Assembly (NCBI GenBank): GCA_000499405.2
Contig: HG738138.1
Coordinates: 1,488,001-1,552,000 of the forward strand
DNA: 64,000 nt
Direction: 5' to 3'
Source of the DNA: Onchocerca volvulus
Lineage: Eukaryota; Nematoda; Chromadorea; Rhabditida; Onchocercidae
Below the pieces are notes generated by a model. The model was given only the letters and a program-made list of their open reading frames with translations. It searched no databases and was not told where the DNA came from. A program made the translations under genes and the position numbers. Shown in pieces: positions 33,916 through 47,175 of the stretch (the stretch's first letter is position 1; each line of letters begins with the position of its first letter).

Positions 33916-36251
33916 AAGCATCATGCTTAAATCTATATTCAAACGTTTTCTTCAGATGGTAAAAAGTTTCCCTATAAGTTCCTAGTGTATTAATGGTGTG
34001 ATTTATGCAGCAAGTAACGCAATTTTGTCAAAAAGCATGAAACTAGACATGAATTTCAGCTCATAAACTTTCATTATTATAGTAGCTTTTCTAGATATTA
34101 TTAAGAAATGCAATCCACTGTAGACTAAAATTATCCATTTCTGTCCATCTCGAGCCATTTGTTTGCAATTATGCCCAGTTCTTTTATCTACATATTTGAT
34201 CATAAAATCTTGGTATCTATTTTTCTTTCAGAGCTAAATTATGATCGTGGTAATCAGCATGATTTTATAACATTAATGAAGGAGTTAGCTCGTCCAGGTG
34301 AACTGACGCAAAATGCGGTTTTTCGGTTTGAATTCCCAAAAGTTGAGAAACCATATGAGTCATATGTTGGAGCAAATGTGAAATTGCGGTATGTTATTTT
34401 ATCATTATAAAAAATTTTGTTACTTCAAATTTGTGGAAGTCAGCATTATCAAAAATGTTTGAAGGTTTTTTTTTTTGTTTTAACCAAGCTGCTCTTTATT
34501 TTTGAAAAGTGAACTCATTTGAACGTGATTTAGAACGTTATGCATCTTTGGTAACAACGATTAGAAATTGTTCAAGCTTAAGTAATCAAAAACATCGATT
34601 TATTTCGGCGGAATGTTAGAATTTGAGGAAGTTGATTGTAATAAGCAGTAAAATATTAGTAATATGGACGTCATTACAGCTATTTTCTAAGAGTAGTCAT
34701 TGTGCGGAGGTTGACTGATATAATACGTGAAATGGATGTCATTGTGCATACGCTTTCTTCGTACCCGGATACAAATAACAGTATCAAAATGGAAGTTGGT
34801 ATTGAGGATTCTTTGCACATTGAATTCGAATATAATCGCTCCAAGTAAGCTTTTTTTTGGGGAGGGCGGAGAGGAAGGTAAGTTGAATTCAGATAATATA
34901 ATAGCAGAGTTATAAATACTAAAAAAGACTTTATTTTTTTTTCGCTCCAAGTAAGTACTTGCATATTTTAAGTCCCTGTGAATTCATTCAATTGTGGGTA
35001 GTTTTTGAAGTGAATAATCGCTTAATGCACATACCATAACGTAAATTGGACTTTTTAAATGATCACTATGACGAGAAGGAATTATAAATGCGAAGCTATC
35101 GTCCTTGAGTGCAGCATATTGTACTATATTAAAAAATACTATATTGCAGATATCACCTAAAAGATGTAATTGTTGGAAAGATATACTTCTTGTTAGTTCG
35201 AATCAAAATTAAATTTATGGAAATTGCAATAATCAAACGAGAAACAGTAGGAAATTCACCAAATATTTTCAACGAGAATGAAACAATAGCAAAATACGAA
35301 ATAATGGATGGTGCACCCGTGAGAGGTGGGAATTATCATTCTTTTTTTTAGCAGCAGTGTAGTCATAATTTTACATATAGCATATCACTGTCCAATAGTT
35401 TCAATACCATTTGATAAGCAAATAATGAGCATTAATTTGTGTTTAGCTATGGCGAAGTCGCATTTCATATCTAAGTTATTATGTATATTTCCCTCGTTTT
35501 GATCCACATCGATGAGTAAGATTTTTCGTATCTGTTGAATCGAGTGCGATGTTATTAAAAAGCTCATTTAGTGTTGTAATAATAGATAGCTAAGGATCTG
35601 TTACTAAAAACTCAATTAGTGTTATAAGTCAGCAGTTTTTGTTTATCCCTGCTTTCTGAAACAATTCAAGTAATTGAATGAACTGAAATGGCTTTCAGGT
35701 GAATCAATTCCAATACGTCTTTTTCTTGCTGGTTATGATTTGACGCCAACGATGCGTGATGTTGGCAAAAAATTCTCAGTTCGTTATTTTTTGAATCTCG
35801 TTTTGGTTGATGAAGAAGATCGTCGTTACTTCAAGCAGCAGGTAAAGCATTTCACTATATCATCAGTACCAGAATAGTATGTACAGTCAGCACATTATAT
35901 CTGATATTGATGACGCAGTTGCACATTCAGAGCAGTTGGGTGTTCAGTCTTCCGTAAAAATATGATACAGTGGTGTTCTTTTTTTGGTTGCTGATTTACT
36001 TTGATCTTGGTGGTCGATTTATTGGTTTACTTTGAAGTATCGTTACTTTGTTCATAACTGACTGGAATTGAAGTTTTCCAGATTTAACTTCCAGTTCTGT
36101 ATATTTTTAGGAGATGACATTATGGCGTAAAGCTGATAAAATCAGTCGACACATTTCGGTAGAAAATATATCCGGAACAAAAGCCAATGGAGAGACGGCG
36201 ACAGTAGCACCAGCGATTCAGCACACAAAAAAGATTGAAGCTGGCAAGTGA
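33105..36251 (+). CDS. vps-26: Retromer subunit VPS26
   Basis: Arrestin-fold subunit of the retromer (VPS26-VPS29-VPS35), which sorts cargo from endosomes to the trans-Golgi or plasma membrane. Exons are 33105-33107, 33227-33292, 33668-33812, 34232-34388, 34680-34844, 35150-35325, 35699-35841 and 36111-36251; all phases agree and give 331 aa (human VPS26A has 327). Landmarks in order are [11 protein letters not shown] at the start, [118 protein letters not shown], and [26 protein letters not shown]. Conservation is near complete through the C-terminal arrestin lobe; the tail after LWRK is short and variable, as in the family. Exon 1 contributes only the ATG. A tRNA-Pro gene sits in intron 2. 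The gene converges on RAD54B. Confidence 0.98.
33557..33628 (+). tRNA. tRNA-Pro (anticodon CGG)
   Basis: Folds as a full cloverleaf: acceptor stem GGCTGAG/CTCAGCC (33557-33563 with 33621-33627), D-arm with A-box-like TGGTCTAGTGG, anticodon stem CTCGC/GCGAG around loop TTCGGGT with anticodon CGG at 33589-33591, variable loop AGGTC, and T-arm CCGGT-TTCGATC-ACCGG; 33628 C is the discriminator typical of eukaryotic tRNA-Pro. The usual invariant G53-C61 pair is replaced by T53-A61 (33608 and 33616), which keeps pairing but alters the B box. No TTTT terminator follows within the next 40 nt (only TTTCTTTATTT). It lies in the sense orientation in VPS26 intron 2. It may be a working gene or a recently decaying copy. 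Confidence 0.88.
33883..33914. repeat. (AT)n microsatellite
   Basis: AT dinucleotide run inside VPS26 intron 3. Confidence 0.9.
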
Positions 36252-38228
36252 TTTTGACTTTCGAACCAAGAAAAAGGAAATATCGCAAATGTATCGTGTC
36301 TTTTCGCTTTTCTTGTAAAATTTTCACTTTCTACTGTTGTACTCTTTCTATTTAATTTAAGTCAGACACTGAACTGAGCATATTATGACTTTTTTCCACT
36401 TCTTCCTTGGGTGGATGGCCATAAATTAAAAATACCCAAGAAATTAGGTCAGCTTTTGCGGAAATCCGATGTTATATGTCAATTTCTACTTAGCGAACAT
36501 AGGTCCTAATCGATTATTCGTAGAGAGCTACGGATAATTTACAGCGAGAACCATTTAAAATAATTCGCTAATCCACCTCTTTTTCAATGTGGTTTAGGTA
36601 TTTTAGTATTAATCTGTGATGGTTTTCAATTAATGAATGACTTTTTTGTATCATACATTACTTGGAATGTTCGCCATTTGGCAATCTTTATTTTTAACAT
36701 TCGCATTTTTTAGGTTCCAATGTTAATTTCTCTTGTAGTATTTTTAAAGGACTAACTTACGGAAGAGAGATTACGTTTTTGAAGAGTTTGTTGTTTTCGA
36801 TAAGTAATAAGTAACATAAATCAAATTCACTCATTTTGGGCTTAAAATATTTGGAAAAGCTGACGTTCCTTACACTCAAAGTTCATCTGTAATTGTGTTC
36901 GATTAAGCTGTCCTATAATTCATAAATTCACACTGATGTTTCATCTCGGTTTTTGAAACGGGTGGAGAGAAAGCAGTTCTGTAATTGTATTCTAGTATTC
37001 TCATTTCTTTTTAATTTTTTCCGTCTAAGCAATGCAAAAAAATCATTTTATTTATTAAAGAACGGGAGTTTATTTGCTTTCTTTAAATTTCCGTCTGGAT
37101 TTTGCTTTATCTCCAATTGCTAAATAATATTATAATCGAATTTAGCGGCATCATTGAAATATTATGATGTTGGTTACAAATATTTATATTGTGCCTTATT
37201 GTGGCTCTTTGAGCTCCCCTATGTTATCTGCATGTTTTTGCACCAACATTTGGAAATAAGTTATTTTGAACCACCTTATTTATATTTTTGCATGCTAATT
37301 TTGTTATCGATATGTTTTATTTCGAAACTCTGAAAAGTCAGCATAATCGGCATGTGTCCCGCAAACGTGAAATTCACGGTCAGATGTTGAAATTATTTTC
37401 CTACTTTTTCCATTCCACGATATTATCTCATCAATTCTTCTAATAAATCGGATAATTTTCGAGAATCATTTCGATGTGTAGAATTTGCGGGTCGCATGTT
37501 ATGTTTCTACATATAACTGCAATTATTCCCAGGTTTCATCTTCTAAGACTTTTCAATTCCATTTAGGCTACGTTTGCTTTAAAAGCTGTCTATTCTCTTC
37601 GCTTTTTAAATGTTCTTTTCAGAAAGTTTGAGATACATATCGGTGCTCTGTATTTACTTTATCTATTTCTGTGTATAGGTATATTGCAGTAATATTTCAC
37701 TGCTTTCCTGACCCGAAAAATTATAAGCAGTTCATAGTACAGTCTTATTGATTTATCAGTTAAGCTGATATACTAAGCATCTCAGAGTTCATTTCTGTGA
37801 TTTTCTTGACATAACAAATTGTTTTTATTGATAAGGTGGACGGGTACTTTAGTTTTCGAAAACGCCACTTCTTTTTTTTTTGGCGAATGCCGACTTCTGG
37901 AATACTTTCTAGAAAATGGTTTGCGCACTTATTACTCGAAATATACTTATAACCATTCACTTAAGTTAATAATACTTCTCTTTATGGCCCAAGTTTTCAG
38001 TTTGTGGTAACTGTCCCCTTCAATCTGGTTCAAAAACCTTGCATACTGGACTTTGGCGCCGCTTGTTTCTGTTTCGTTTAAACATGTCTTCTTGTTTTTA
38101 CCGTCCATTTTCAAAACTCATCACTCTAAAAGCACAGATTTTCAACACTACCATGCTATAGATTTCTCGAAATACACTTATTTTTTTTTAACCAGATGTA
38201 GGAGTTATTCCAAAAATTGTCAGAATGA
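36252..38228. other. Convergent spacer between VPS26 and RAD54B
   Basis: Holds the VPS26 3' UTR and intergenic DNA. No further exon is supported. An AATAAA occurs at about 37442 on the plus strand, but it is 1.2 kb past the VPS26 stop, so its use is doubtful. Confidence 0.45.
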
Positions 38229-38234
38229 TTTATT
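38229..38234 (-). terminator. Poly(A) signal candidate for RAD54B
   Basis: TTTATT on the plus strand reads AATAAA on the minus strand, 306 bp downstream of the RAD54B stop. The sequence between is taken as 3' UTR, although it happens to hold an open minus frame (38220-38591). Confidence 0.5.
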
Positions 38235-38539
38235 TAACAAGAAATATTGGGCACAAGTGAAGCGAAAGAAAAAGCAGTACAGATTTTTCAAGTGAACTTG
38301 AGATCCAGTACTTTTTATAGGAACAGTTATATGCACAGATGGAGTTTTTCCAAAATATTCAAATAAAACAGTTTGTATTAAAACAAGATCAGAATTAAAG
38401 ACAGTAAAATTAAGATTTCCGTTAACATGAACTGAAACACATCTCACATGTCTTAATTGGAAAAAGTTTCTGAAGGAACTTTTTCTCAGCTTATGAACTA
38501 ACTTAGTCCTATCTAACAGTATCCGAAAGATGATACCAT

Positions 38540-41500
38540 TCAGAAATTGGAGACCAGCTTCATGATGAAAGAAACCTCTTCTAGACAGCATTTCTCCAAA
38601 CCAGCTTCAGCTTTCATCAATTCAAATTGTTTTTCGTATTTTGGTGAATAATGCTGCCAACGCATCAGTGTCCCCATCAAAGCGCTCTGAAATTTCGATG
38701 TCACTGCAAAATGACAAGGATTTGTTAAGAGAACTTTCTTACAGTAATTTCAAAGGTGAGGTTTTATTTCTCTTTTTTTAGATTAAGTTAATTTGAACTT
38801 GTTGGATAAAAATTAACTTTAAGTTGAAGTTACATAAGAATACGAGAAATGAGATAGATTGAATGCGATTGATACATACTATAGCTCAAAACTGATTAAT
38901 TTCGAAAACTGACAAACCGCTGATAATGCCGCTTCGTCTCCCAATATTTTATTTTCAGCTTCATCTTCGAGCACTTCATTATTATTAGGACAAAGAGAAC
39001 CGCTGCAGTTCTGTATCAAAGGATCAGCAGAAGATGACTGCACAGAATCTTCTGGAACTGACACGCGGTCTTCGTTCTCATCCATCCTTTCGCTACTATT
39101 TTCGCTTACATTTTCAACATTCAATTTGGATGACGAATTCTATAAATTTCAAACAATTACAATTTACCACTAACAGTTTTTGAATGAAGCGAAAATAGTA
39201 CCACTGCTGACTTTTCTGTTTAAAATTTGGAACTAACAGTATTAGGATTTATTTCCCGATCTGCTTCGAGCTCTTCTGGCAAAAGGCCACATCCACTGCA
39301 CTGACATTCCAATAAACAGTGTGTTTCGCATTCGGTTTCATCGCGTAGTGTAAAAATATCTTGCAATTCTTCATCGGAGAAGTGTGTAAGTGCTGAAATT
39401 TTAACTTCCATGCGGTTTTGGCAAGAACGTTATGATACTACATGTTTGAGGGGTTGGTTGCACTCGTGACTTAAGAGATGACTTTAACTATCTTCACAAG
39501 TTCTTTGAATAGTATATAAAGATTGGTAAGAGAATGCGATTGCAAGGCATAGTTGTAAATATAGGTAAAAGTTACATTCGACTGGAACCATTTCAACTAC
39601 TACACTGAGACTGCTTTTTTTGATTTGTCTTTGCAAAATCTTTTCATCCACAGTACCCTAAAAGTATCTGTAATATAATCAAATCTACATTAACAGCAGT
39701 AAAGATTAACACATCCTGCTACAGATTCTATAATCAACTATGAATCTAAAATATTACCCCCGTGATAAGTCTATAAATATAGCATGGTCTTTTCTGTCCT
39801 TGTCGCCAGATGCGAGCCATCGCTTGCATATCCACCGCTGGATTCCAATCCGAATCGAACAAAATCATTCGACTAGCACCAATGAGATTTAGACCAAGTC
39901 CACCTGTTAAAGAATTCATGTGATGTAAAACATTACATGACAAATGTGAAATCTGTTAACAGTTAAAGCTGGAATTTTAGTATACACCACCTGCTTTGGC
40001 ACTCAACAAGAATGCACAATTTTTATTTGATACGAGATTGAATTCTTCTACAATTTCCATTCTTTTTTTTGCTTCGGTTGAACCATCCAACCGTAGAACA
40101 GTATAATATAGAGATTGACAAAGCTCCTCCAAAAGATCAAGAGTCTGAAAAAAAGAAATATAGAAGTTTCTTGTTAGTGGGTCCTTTTTTCTTCACCTCA
40201 CCTTAATTTAACACCTGAAGTAGTACTGAAAGACAATTTAGTAGTCATATCTCAATTATTGAAACAAAAAGAAAAATAATCTCAATACTATATTTAGAAT
40301 TTTCAATATAAAGAACTATCAATCTGAGTTTCTCAAACTTTTTCTGGCATTAAGAAACAGACCTTGGTAAAATTGGAAACAACGACTACTTTTTCTTCCT
40401 GTTCTCGAAATGTCCCCATCAGTTCGCCAAATACACTAAGTTTGCCTGATAAAATAATGAACGCTACATAAATTTCCTATGAAACGATTGAACTAATAGA
40501 TCTGAGAACGTAAAGGTCTAAAAAAAAATTTTCTAAAAATGAATAATCAAAGAAACGAGGAATTATGAAAGATTGTTGGATACCTGAATCAGTAATTGAA
40601 AGGAAAGAATCATTATAAGTATTAGGGAACAATTGAAGAAGTGCATTATAAAATTCTTTTTCTTCCATCTGAAAGTAGATTCCACATCATCCTCTTCGAC
40701 ATTAAGCATTATCCATTACGTAAATATGTAAAAAGCTTAAACTGGAATATAAGTTTATTCAAAAGCACTGGAAGTCGTCCGATGACAGTATGAAGTTCCA
40801 GTTCAAGGCACTAAAAGTTAACTTTCTGTATTCTCAGCTATGAATAGAACATTCAGTGCTCCGAATGATAGATGGATAGTTCATTACATGCTACAATTAA
40901 TCTAGATTATTATAAGTCATGAAAACAGAGGCTGCTGATCAATTCATGAAGATAAATTACCTTGCAAGTCTGAAGTTTTGTTACAATACTTTGATAAAGA
41001 ATGGATGGATGATTACATAATTTTCTTAAAACATCAATCAAAGTTAGGTGATCATACGAGAGGAATTTTTTCAGACGTTTGTATATGAAACATTGTAACG
41101 GAGATGGTCGACACCAGATTATATAATCATCTACAAAATAATTTGGTTTTTAACAGATAATGACTAATTTTTATATATTTCTTTGACTTCCACTATAAAA
41201 AGAAGACATTTTTGAAAAGAGCAACACAGAATTGGCAAAGCAGTAGAGAAACTGATTAGACTGAAAGCTTTCAAGTGCTATTTGTAAGAAGTTATACATA
41301 AAATACTTTTAAATTCGATTCATTCATCGATTCTTTCCCATTATACTTTAGCCCTAATATATCACTCCATTCACTCTTCTTAAATCATTTAAGAAAACAG
41401 AAAAAGTGTATTCCCAATTTTTGTGTAATTATCTGCAACTATTTAAAAATTTATCAAAATTACAAACTTTTTGGTGGTAGCCATTCATGTATCACTTCAG

Positions 41501-44215
41501 CTGTTCGACGAAGCATTACCTCGGCAAGCAATTCATTGAAATGAGTTGGCTATAAAGTACCTACTGTTACCGAAATTTTCAAAATATTCTTAAATTTATT
41601 GTATCAGTATTCGTTCATTTGACTGACTGATTTATACGATTAATTTAAAGTAGTACTTATTTTTTTCTGTTAAATAGTTTAATGGTCTTTAAGGTTATGG
41701 AAAAAAGATGTCTTTTTCAAGAAAAAAAAAAAGATACGTCATAGAAAGCTGAAAGCTAAAATAAGCACTAAATACCGTTAGATTATATGATGCTTATCAA
41801 ATGATAGCTGACATCACCTACGAATTATTTGCTGATAACTATGAAAAATCATATTTGATCTGATAAATAAATAAATACCTCCATTTCACAAATATGCTTG
41901 AATTCCGAAAAAGTGCCAAAAAGATCTGGCCGTGCAAAGTTAACCAGTGAATAAAATTCTTCCAGATCATTTTGCATTGGCGTTCCTGTCAGCAATAGCC
42001 GACGTTGGGCACGTAAATTTTGAAGCTACAAATTTTGTGATTTAAATTTCTTATATAAAGTTTAATTTTTCAGTATAAGTCCGTAGTCGGACATACCTGT
42101 TCTCGAAGTCTTCCGCTCAAATTTTTAAGTCTATGTGCTTCGTCGCAAACCAGCAGATCGACCGAAATAACAGATAATTTCATAGCAGTACGTGCAATCA
42201 TTTCATAACTAAAGATGGCAATCATTGGCATTTCGCGATACGAAATCAGATTTTCCACATCTGTTGATTTTGTAACCCGGAATAGCTGAAAGATTTCCTT
42301 TGGTAATATCTGAAAAAAAAAAAAGTCAAAGTAAAAAAAAAAAAATGAAAAAATACCATTGCTTGTGTTTGTGGTGACCATTTCATAAATTCTGCATACC
42401 AATTATTTAATAGTGATGTCGGTACTACGATGATACATCTCCGAATTATCGGTTTCTGATTTATTCGTTTTTTGATTAATGCAGTTATCAACGAAATGGT
42501 CTGTACACTTTTACCCAAACCCATCTCATCAGCAAGAATGGCTCCGCCATCATAATCCTTCAAACAGAAAATTTCATATGAGTATTCATAACTGTTCTGA
42601 AGGACTCATGTAACTTGTTTCTCAAGTTCAAATTAAATTTCAGTTAGGCTCAAGAACAGAAATCAAAAACAAAAGAAGTCAACGGTTAGTTATACAAGAT
42701 TTAGTAAATATCATCAAATTTTTTAACAAATGGATGATTAGATAAATCCTTGGGAATTCTGGAAGATAAAATTCAAAGAGAGACCTTTAAACATTTGTAT
42801 ATGAAAGCGATGCCATCTTTTTGATGCGGTTTCAGGCAGCGAGCAATTCGTACATCTACAGCGATTCGTCGTACAGAACCATCTTCATTTTTCGCCTAAC
42901 ATAATATTAATTTCGTAACTGATATAGAATAATAAATTAGTACGAAATTAATTCGAAAAATTAGCAAAAAAAAAAAAAAAAAACGAATTGCAGAACATCA
43001 TCCTATCTTGAATTAATATTATGATAACGAAATAAATACCTCATCCAACACAAAATCCAGAGGGTCATCTCGACCAAAAAATGGTGAAATAAAATTTTGA
43101 TAAGCAACTCCTTTTGGTTTTTTTGAATTCTCGTTATTTGTTGCAACGTTTTCCACCAATTCAGAAACTACTCGTTGCTTTTCAGTGTTTTCATCCCCAT
43201 CAACTACTGTAACTACAGCAATAACAAACAAGATATTTGTAGCTTATGATTTTATGGCGAAATTTTGTGCAAAATGTTTCTAAAAAAGAAAAAAGTACTG
43301 GGCTGTCGCGAGGTTCGCTCACTCTGCACCTCCAATTCATAATTATTAACTTTCAAACGACTGCCCTTCTTCAATTCGTTCAATTGCTTTACTGAGTAAC
43401 CACTTGCCTTTGCAACTTCTTCACCATCCTAAATAGTTGGAAATTTAAAATAGGAAGAACAAACATCGGCACCAATTGGAATGATTAATCAGAGAGAATG
43501 ACAAGATAATTCGAGTATTGATGATTCAAGTATCAGTCTTCTGAAATCGATGAATGATGTAAACCATTACACGATTCCTTTCAATCTCCAGTGGTTAAGT
43601 TGTTAAAAATTCATTCATCAGGATTATTATGGTTAATAAAAAAAACAAAAAAAAAAAACATGTAATTTTTTCTGATGCCAGCGCAGAAAAAGATTACCTC
43701 TGTTTGCAATATAACCGAACGCTTCCGACAAAACAACAATCCATCACCTTGCCATCTTTTATGCATTCTTGAGGATATTTTCCCATAAAGCACTTCGTAA
43801 CAGTAGTACATTCCTTCATCTATAAGTCAAATGAATCATGAAATAATTCCATAAAAAATTTTTACATTCTTTTATAATATTGATGGAAATATTTTTAAAA
43901 AAATGGGAAAGACAACAAAAATTCGCAAATAATAAAAATTAGATGTATGATGCAGCTATGATATCATTCGTAAATTAGAATATATTTGATTTCTTTTTTT
44001 TCTGTATAATAATAATTCGAAAATATGTCGAGAATAACTCAAAAGAAAAAGACGATGTTTCATTTTAACCAAATTTAAACAAATTAATTTCAACATTCAT
44101 TACGGATGCGACAGATTTTTTTACCTTGGCTCGTAATGGTATCATCAGTATCATCAGATAAGTTGGATTGTGACGTATAATCGGTATTTCCACAACGGCT
44201 AAAATCCCATCTCAT
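38540..44215 (-). CDS. rad54B: DNA repair and recombination ATPase RAD54B
   Basis: SNF2-family DNA translocase of homologous recombination, acting with RAD51 in the nucleus. Eighteen minus-strand exons: 44125-44215, 43698-43819, 43323-43428, 43040-43212, 42785-42895, 42357-42557, 42097-42309, 41879-42025, 41468-41549, 40961-41130, 40584-40668, 40363-40445, 39991-40144, 39758-39903, 39576-39657, 39238-39392, 38914-39139 (donor uncertain) and 38540-38703; phases agree, about 836 aa (human 910). The N-terminal module [30 protein letters not shown] is specific to RAD54B, not RAD54. Motif I DEMGLGKS is at about 211-218, motif II DEAH at 324 (RAD54 proteins usually have DEGH), TGTPMQND near 352, RLDGST near 546, and motif [13 protein letters not shown] at 606-616. 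The tail keeps the RAD54B signature [18 protein letters not shown].. CECxC-like cysteines (677-690) and ends in [11 protein letters not shown]. The start follows a poly-T acceptor at 44235. Confidence 0.97.
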
Positions 44216-44234
44216 CGTTTTCTCAGCTTAAAAT

Positions 44235-44257
44235 CTGCAAAAAAAAAAAAAAAAAAA
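44235..44257 (-). promoter_or_regulatory. Strong trans-splice acceptor candidate before RAD54B
   Basis: On the minus strand a long T-run ends in TTTGCAG with AG at 44235-44236, 19 nt upstream of the ATG. A spliced-leader acceptor is the simplest reading; an ordinary 5' UTR intron is the alternative. Confidence 0.5.
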
Positions 44258-45289
44258 CCACCGACAACGGCAAAGGATTATCCAGAGAATTAACCACATG
44301 CCTTAGAATTCCAGGACAACCTTTTCGAACCAAACAGGTTAAATTTGCCACGCATTTCAGAAATTTTGACTTTAAAATGAAAATAAAGAAAGAAAAAATG
44401 AAAGAATTCTCAGGACTGGATTTATTTTGTCTGAATTTAAGCTATGGAAATTCCAAGATTCAAAAATATCAAAATGAATTTTGACTTTAAACTTTGTTGT
44501 CAATTGATAAGAATATGAAGGGCAGTTTGCCGAGTAGAAACTTATGCCCCCTTATGCTATATACCACATGCATACCATTATTATTTTTTCCTTCCTATAA
44601 CATGAAAAATTGAGGAGAAAATTTACTACGGTTAAATTGAAGGAAAAAAAAATTCAATTTGATGAATGAATTATTTCTTATATTTAATAAATCACTTCAA
44701 TTCACGCGCTAATTCAAGGAATAATTTGAGCAGCTTTTAAATTTTTAAATACTTACAAGTGGAAGATAACTTTCCTGTAAACACTAATATGATTTCAAAT
44801 GATAAATTAAAGATTGATAAGGTACCGATAATATGCAGAAAAAATAAGATGATAAGATAATTAAGAAAGGCGAGATCGAAAACTGGGATACACAAAGATT
44901 TATAAGATTTTAAAATGGTAACTTTATCGAGGAGTACATTTTAGAATATCAACCCGCACTTCGAGAGCAATCGAGACCATTGAACTTCCCCGAGATCACA
45001 TAATATTTAAAAATTTCGGCTAGCCGCGAAGTACCGCATTGTTCACTTGTGGTGAATAGAAGATGTTTGTACACCAAACATTACTGGATGAGGCCTGAAA
45101 TTTGAAGGAATTCGTTGTCATCCTGGGTTGAAGTGTCGAGAAGTCCTAGAGATACCTGCCGGTATTTCCTGGCAGATCCACTACTAAATTATGCTAGAAT
45201 TCAATTTATTGTCCAGACTTGGTGGTTATGAAAAAAAACCCGCCAAAAAATTTTTTAAAAAGGGTGACACAGCGCATATCATTATGTCC

Positions 45290-45465
45290 GAACATTTGCA
45301 ATACCTGCACGCATTAATATGATCATTTGCAACACATGCATGCGTTTGCGATATCTGCGCATTATGGTCATTTGCGACACCTGCATGCGCGGATATAATC
45401 ATTTGCAATGCATGCTGCATGAACATAATCATTTGCGATATTTGCATGCATGAATATGATCATTT
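45290..45465. repeat. 31-bp minisatellite, about six units
   Basis: The core ATTTGCRAYAYNTGCATGC occurs at 45293, 45324, 45369, 45400 and 45430, with a shortened copy near 45344 and a final fragment at 45461. Spacing is 30-31 bp except where the short copy splits a 45-bp interval. Units end in ATRATC. Confidence 0.85.
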
Positions 45466-46369
45466 TGTGACCAATTCAAACAATATATTTTTTTTTTAAT
45501 TCGGAATATCAAAGCTAGACAGTAAATGCATGTTGGTATTCCACATGGTTAAATTCATGCATGAAGCTATTGCAAGCTTTCTAGTACGATTATTTTTGAT
45601 AATTCACTCTGCCGATTAATTATCCTCCGACAAATCAAATTTCGGTAATTTTATCATTGTTAACGATTTTTGAAAATGGTTAAGGAAGAAGCATAAAACT
45701 TTTTTTTAATGTACAAAATTTTGCCAACAAAACAAAAGAAATCAAAACTCTCCTTTGCACGATTTTTTTCTCTAAATGCAGAAATTCATTTCTCTTCACT
45801 ATTATCAGCAATTATATCAGCTCATGAAAATCTCATTTTTATCCAAAAATTAAAACGTTGGAAAAGACGAGATATTCATTTGCTTCTCCTGAAGCTAGAA
45901 ATCGAAGAAGTTTGGACCAATTTCACAATGAGTTCGAACTAAAAGAAGTAGAAGATATTATTTGCAAAAAAAAAAAAAAAAAAAAAAAAAGAAAAAAATT
46001 GGAAGCTTCCAGAAATTTAGGAGAAATGGAAACATCTTTTAAAAAATTTGGAAAATTGACAAACTGATGACAAATTTATCTTAAAGAAAAAAAAAACGAT
46101 TAATGCTAAAGCGAAAATTGCTTCATTTTTTTGGTTTACGGTAGAAAAAAAAGTCGGTATTTAGGGGTTGAATTGCTGGAATGTTTGGATATACAAATTT
46201 TGCTTTCTAAATATTTTATAGAAATTGAACAAAATTGAAATTTATAATTCACTTAAATTTAATTAGAAGATTGACTTTAGACATAAAACCTGAATGCACA
46301 ACAATTATACATAGTTCCTATTTCTATTTCATGCTTTTTATTAGTAATACAAATATTCGCCAATGATAT

Positions 46370-46490
46370 ATTTGTGTTTATTGATTAGGTTTATTTGAAT
46401 TAACATTATTTCACCGATTAAAGAATTGTTTCAATTGAATCGAATTTTTTCAAAACTTTTGTAATGTCACTTATTGTGTCAACTTTGTTC
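46370..46490. repeat. Diverged duplication, copy 1 (partner 47235-47365)
   Basis: Shared order: TTGATTAG, TTTGAATYAAYATT, TCAYYDATTAAA, TTTCAAT, AATCGAATCGAATTTTT-like, CTTTTGTA/TTTTTGTAG, then TCACT. The partner sits about 865 bp away in the same orientation. Confidence 0.5.
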
Positions 46491-47019
46491 CATTAAGTGC
46501 TTTATCGTTTGGAGGGAAAGAAATGTTCATTTTTTGAATTCTCAAATACTAGAAATTTGAGATTTTGAAAATTTTCAAAAATAAACAGAAATATTACCAT
46601 TTTGCTGATTAATGTTTTTATTTAAATCCTTGAGAAAAAATAATTGGAAATAAAAAGAACAAGCAAGTTTAAGCAGTGAGAAATAAGTCAACTCTCGCTG
46701 AACGATATTCTTTTCCTTTTTTTTTTTTTCGCAGTAATAATTTTAAAATTTAGCAGAAATTTTTAATAAAAAAAAAATTTTTTTAACAGGAATTTAATAG
46801 GAATTTTTTAGTGATATAAATAAAACCTTATTCTACTATCCATTAATTTTTTTCTTAGAATTAAAAATAAATTTCAATGTTGTGGAGTAGTTTTAAGATA
46901 AAAAGAATATATTGACAGAAGGAAATCGCTTAGGAATTACAATAAAATGAAATTTTTGTTTTAATGTAAGACTTATACATCGACGAGTAAATAAAACGAA
47001 AAAGTAAGTATATGCAACT

Positions 47020-47175
47020 GGTTAAGTATAACGTGAACATGAAATTACGCTTTGTTGTCACGTGTAATGTCGATTGACTATTCTGGGTCGCGTGTAACGT
47101 AACTTACATGCAGACTTCAGATAATTTTCTTCTTTTTACTCATACGTGAACTAATGAGAAGCAGACTTGTGTAAC
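47020..47175. repeat. Three TGTAAYGTC motifs
   Basis: CACGTGTAATGTCGATTGA (near 47070), CGCGTGTAACGTAACTT (near 47090) and CTTGTGTAACGTCAAAATTCGATTGA (near 47168) repeat a GTGTAAYGT core within about 110 bp. They may be binding sites or remains of a duplication. Confidence 0.4.

Noticed and set aside
38220..38591. 123-codon minus-strand frame as a separate gene
   Set aside because: It lies in the 3' UTR of RAD54B, overlaps the true last exon in another frame and has no recognised domain.
45709..46067. Two overlapping plus-strand frames as a gene
   Set aside because: One passes through an A27-type run giving poly-Lys, and neither has homology or splice support.
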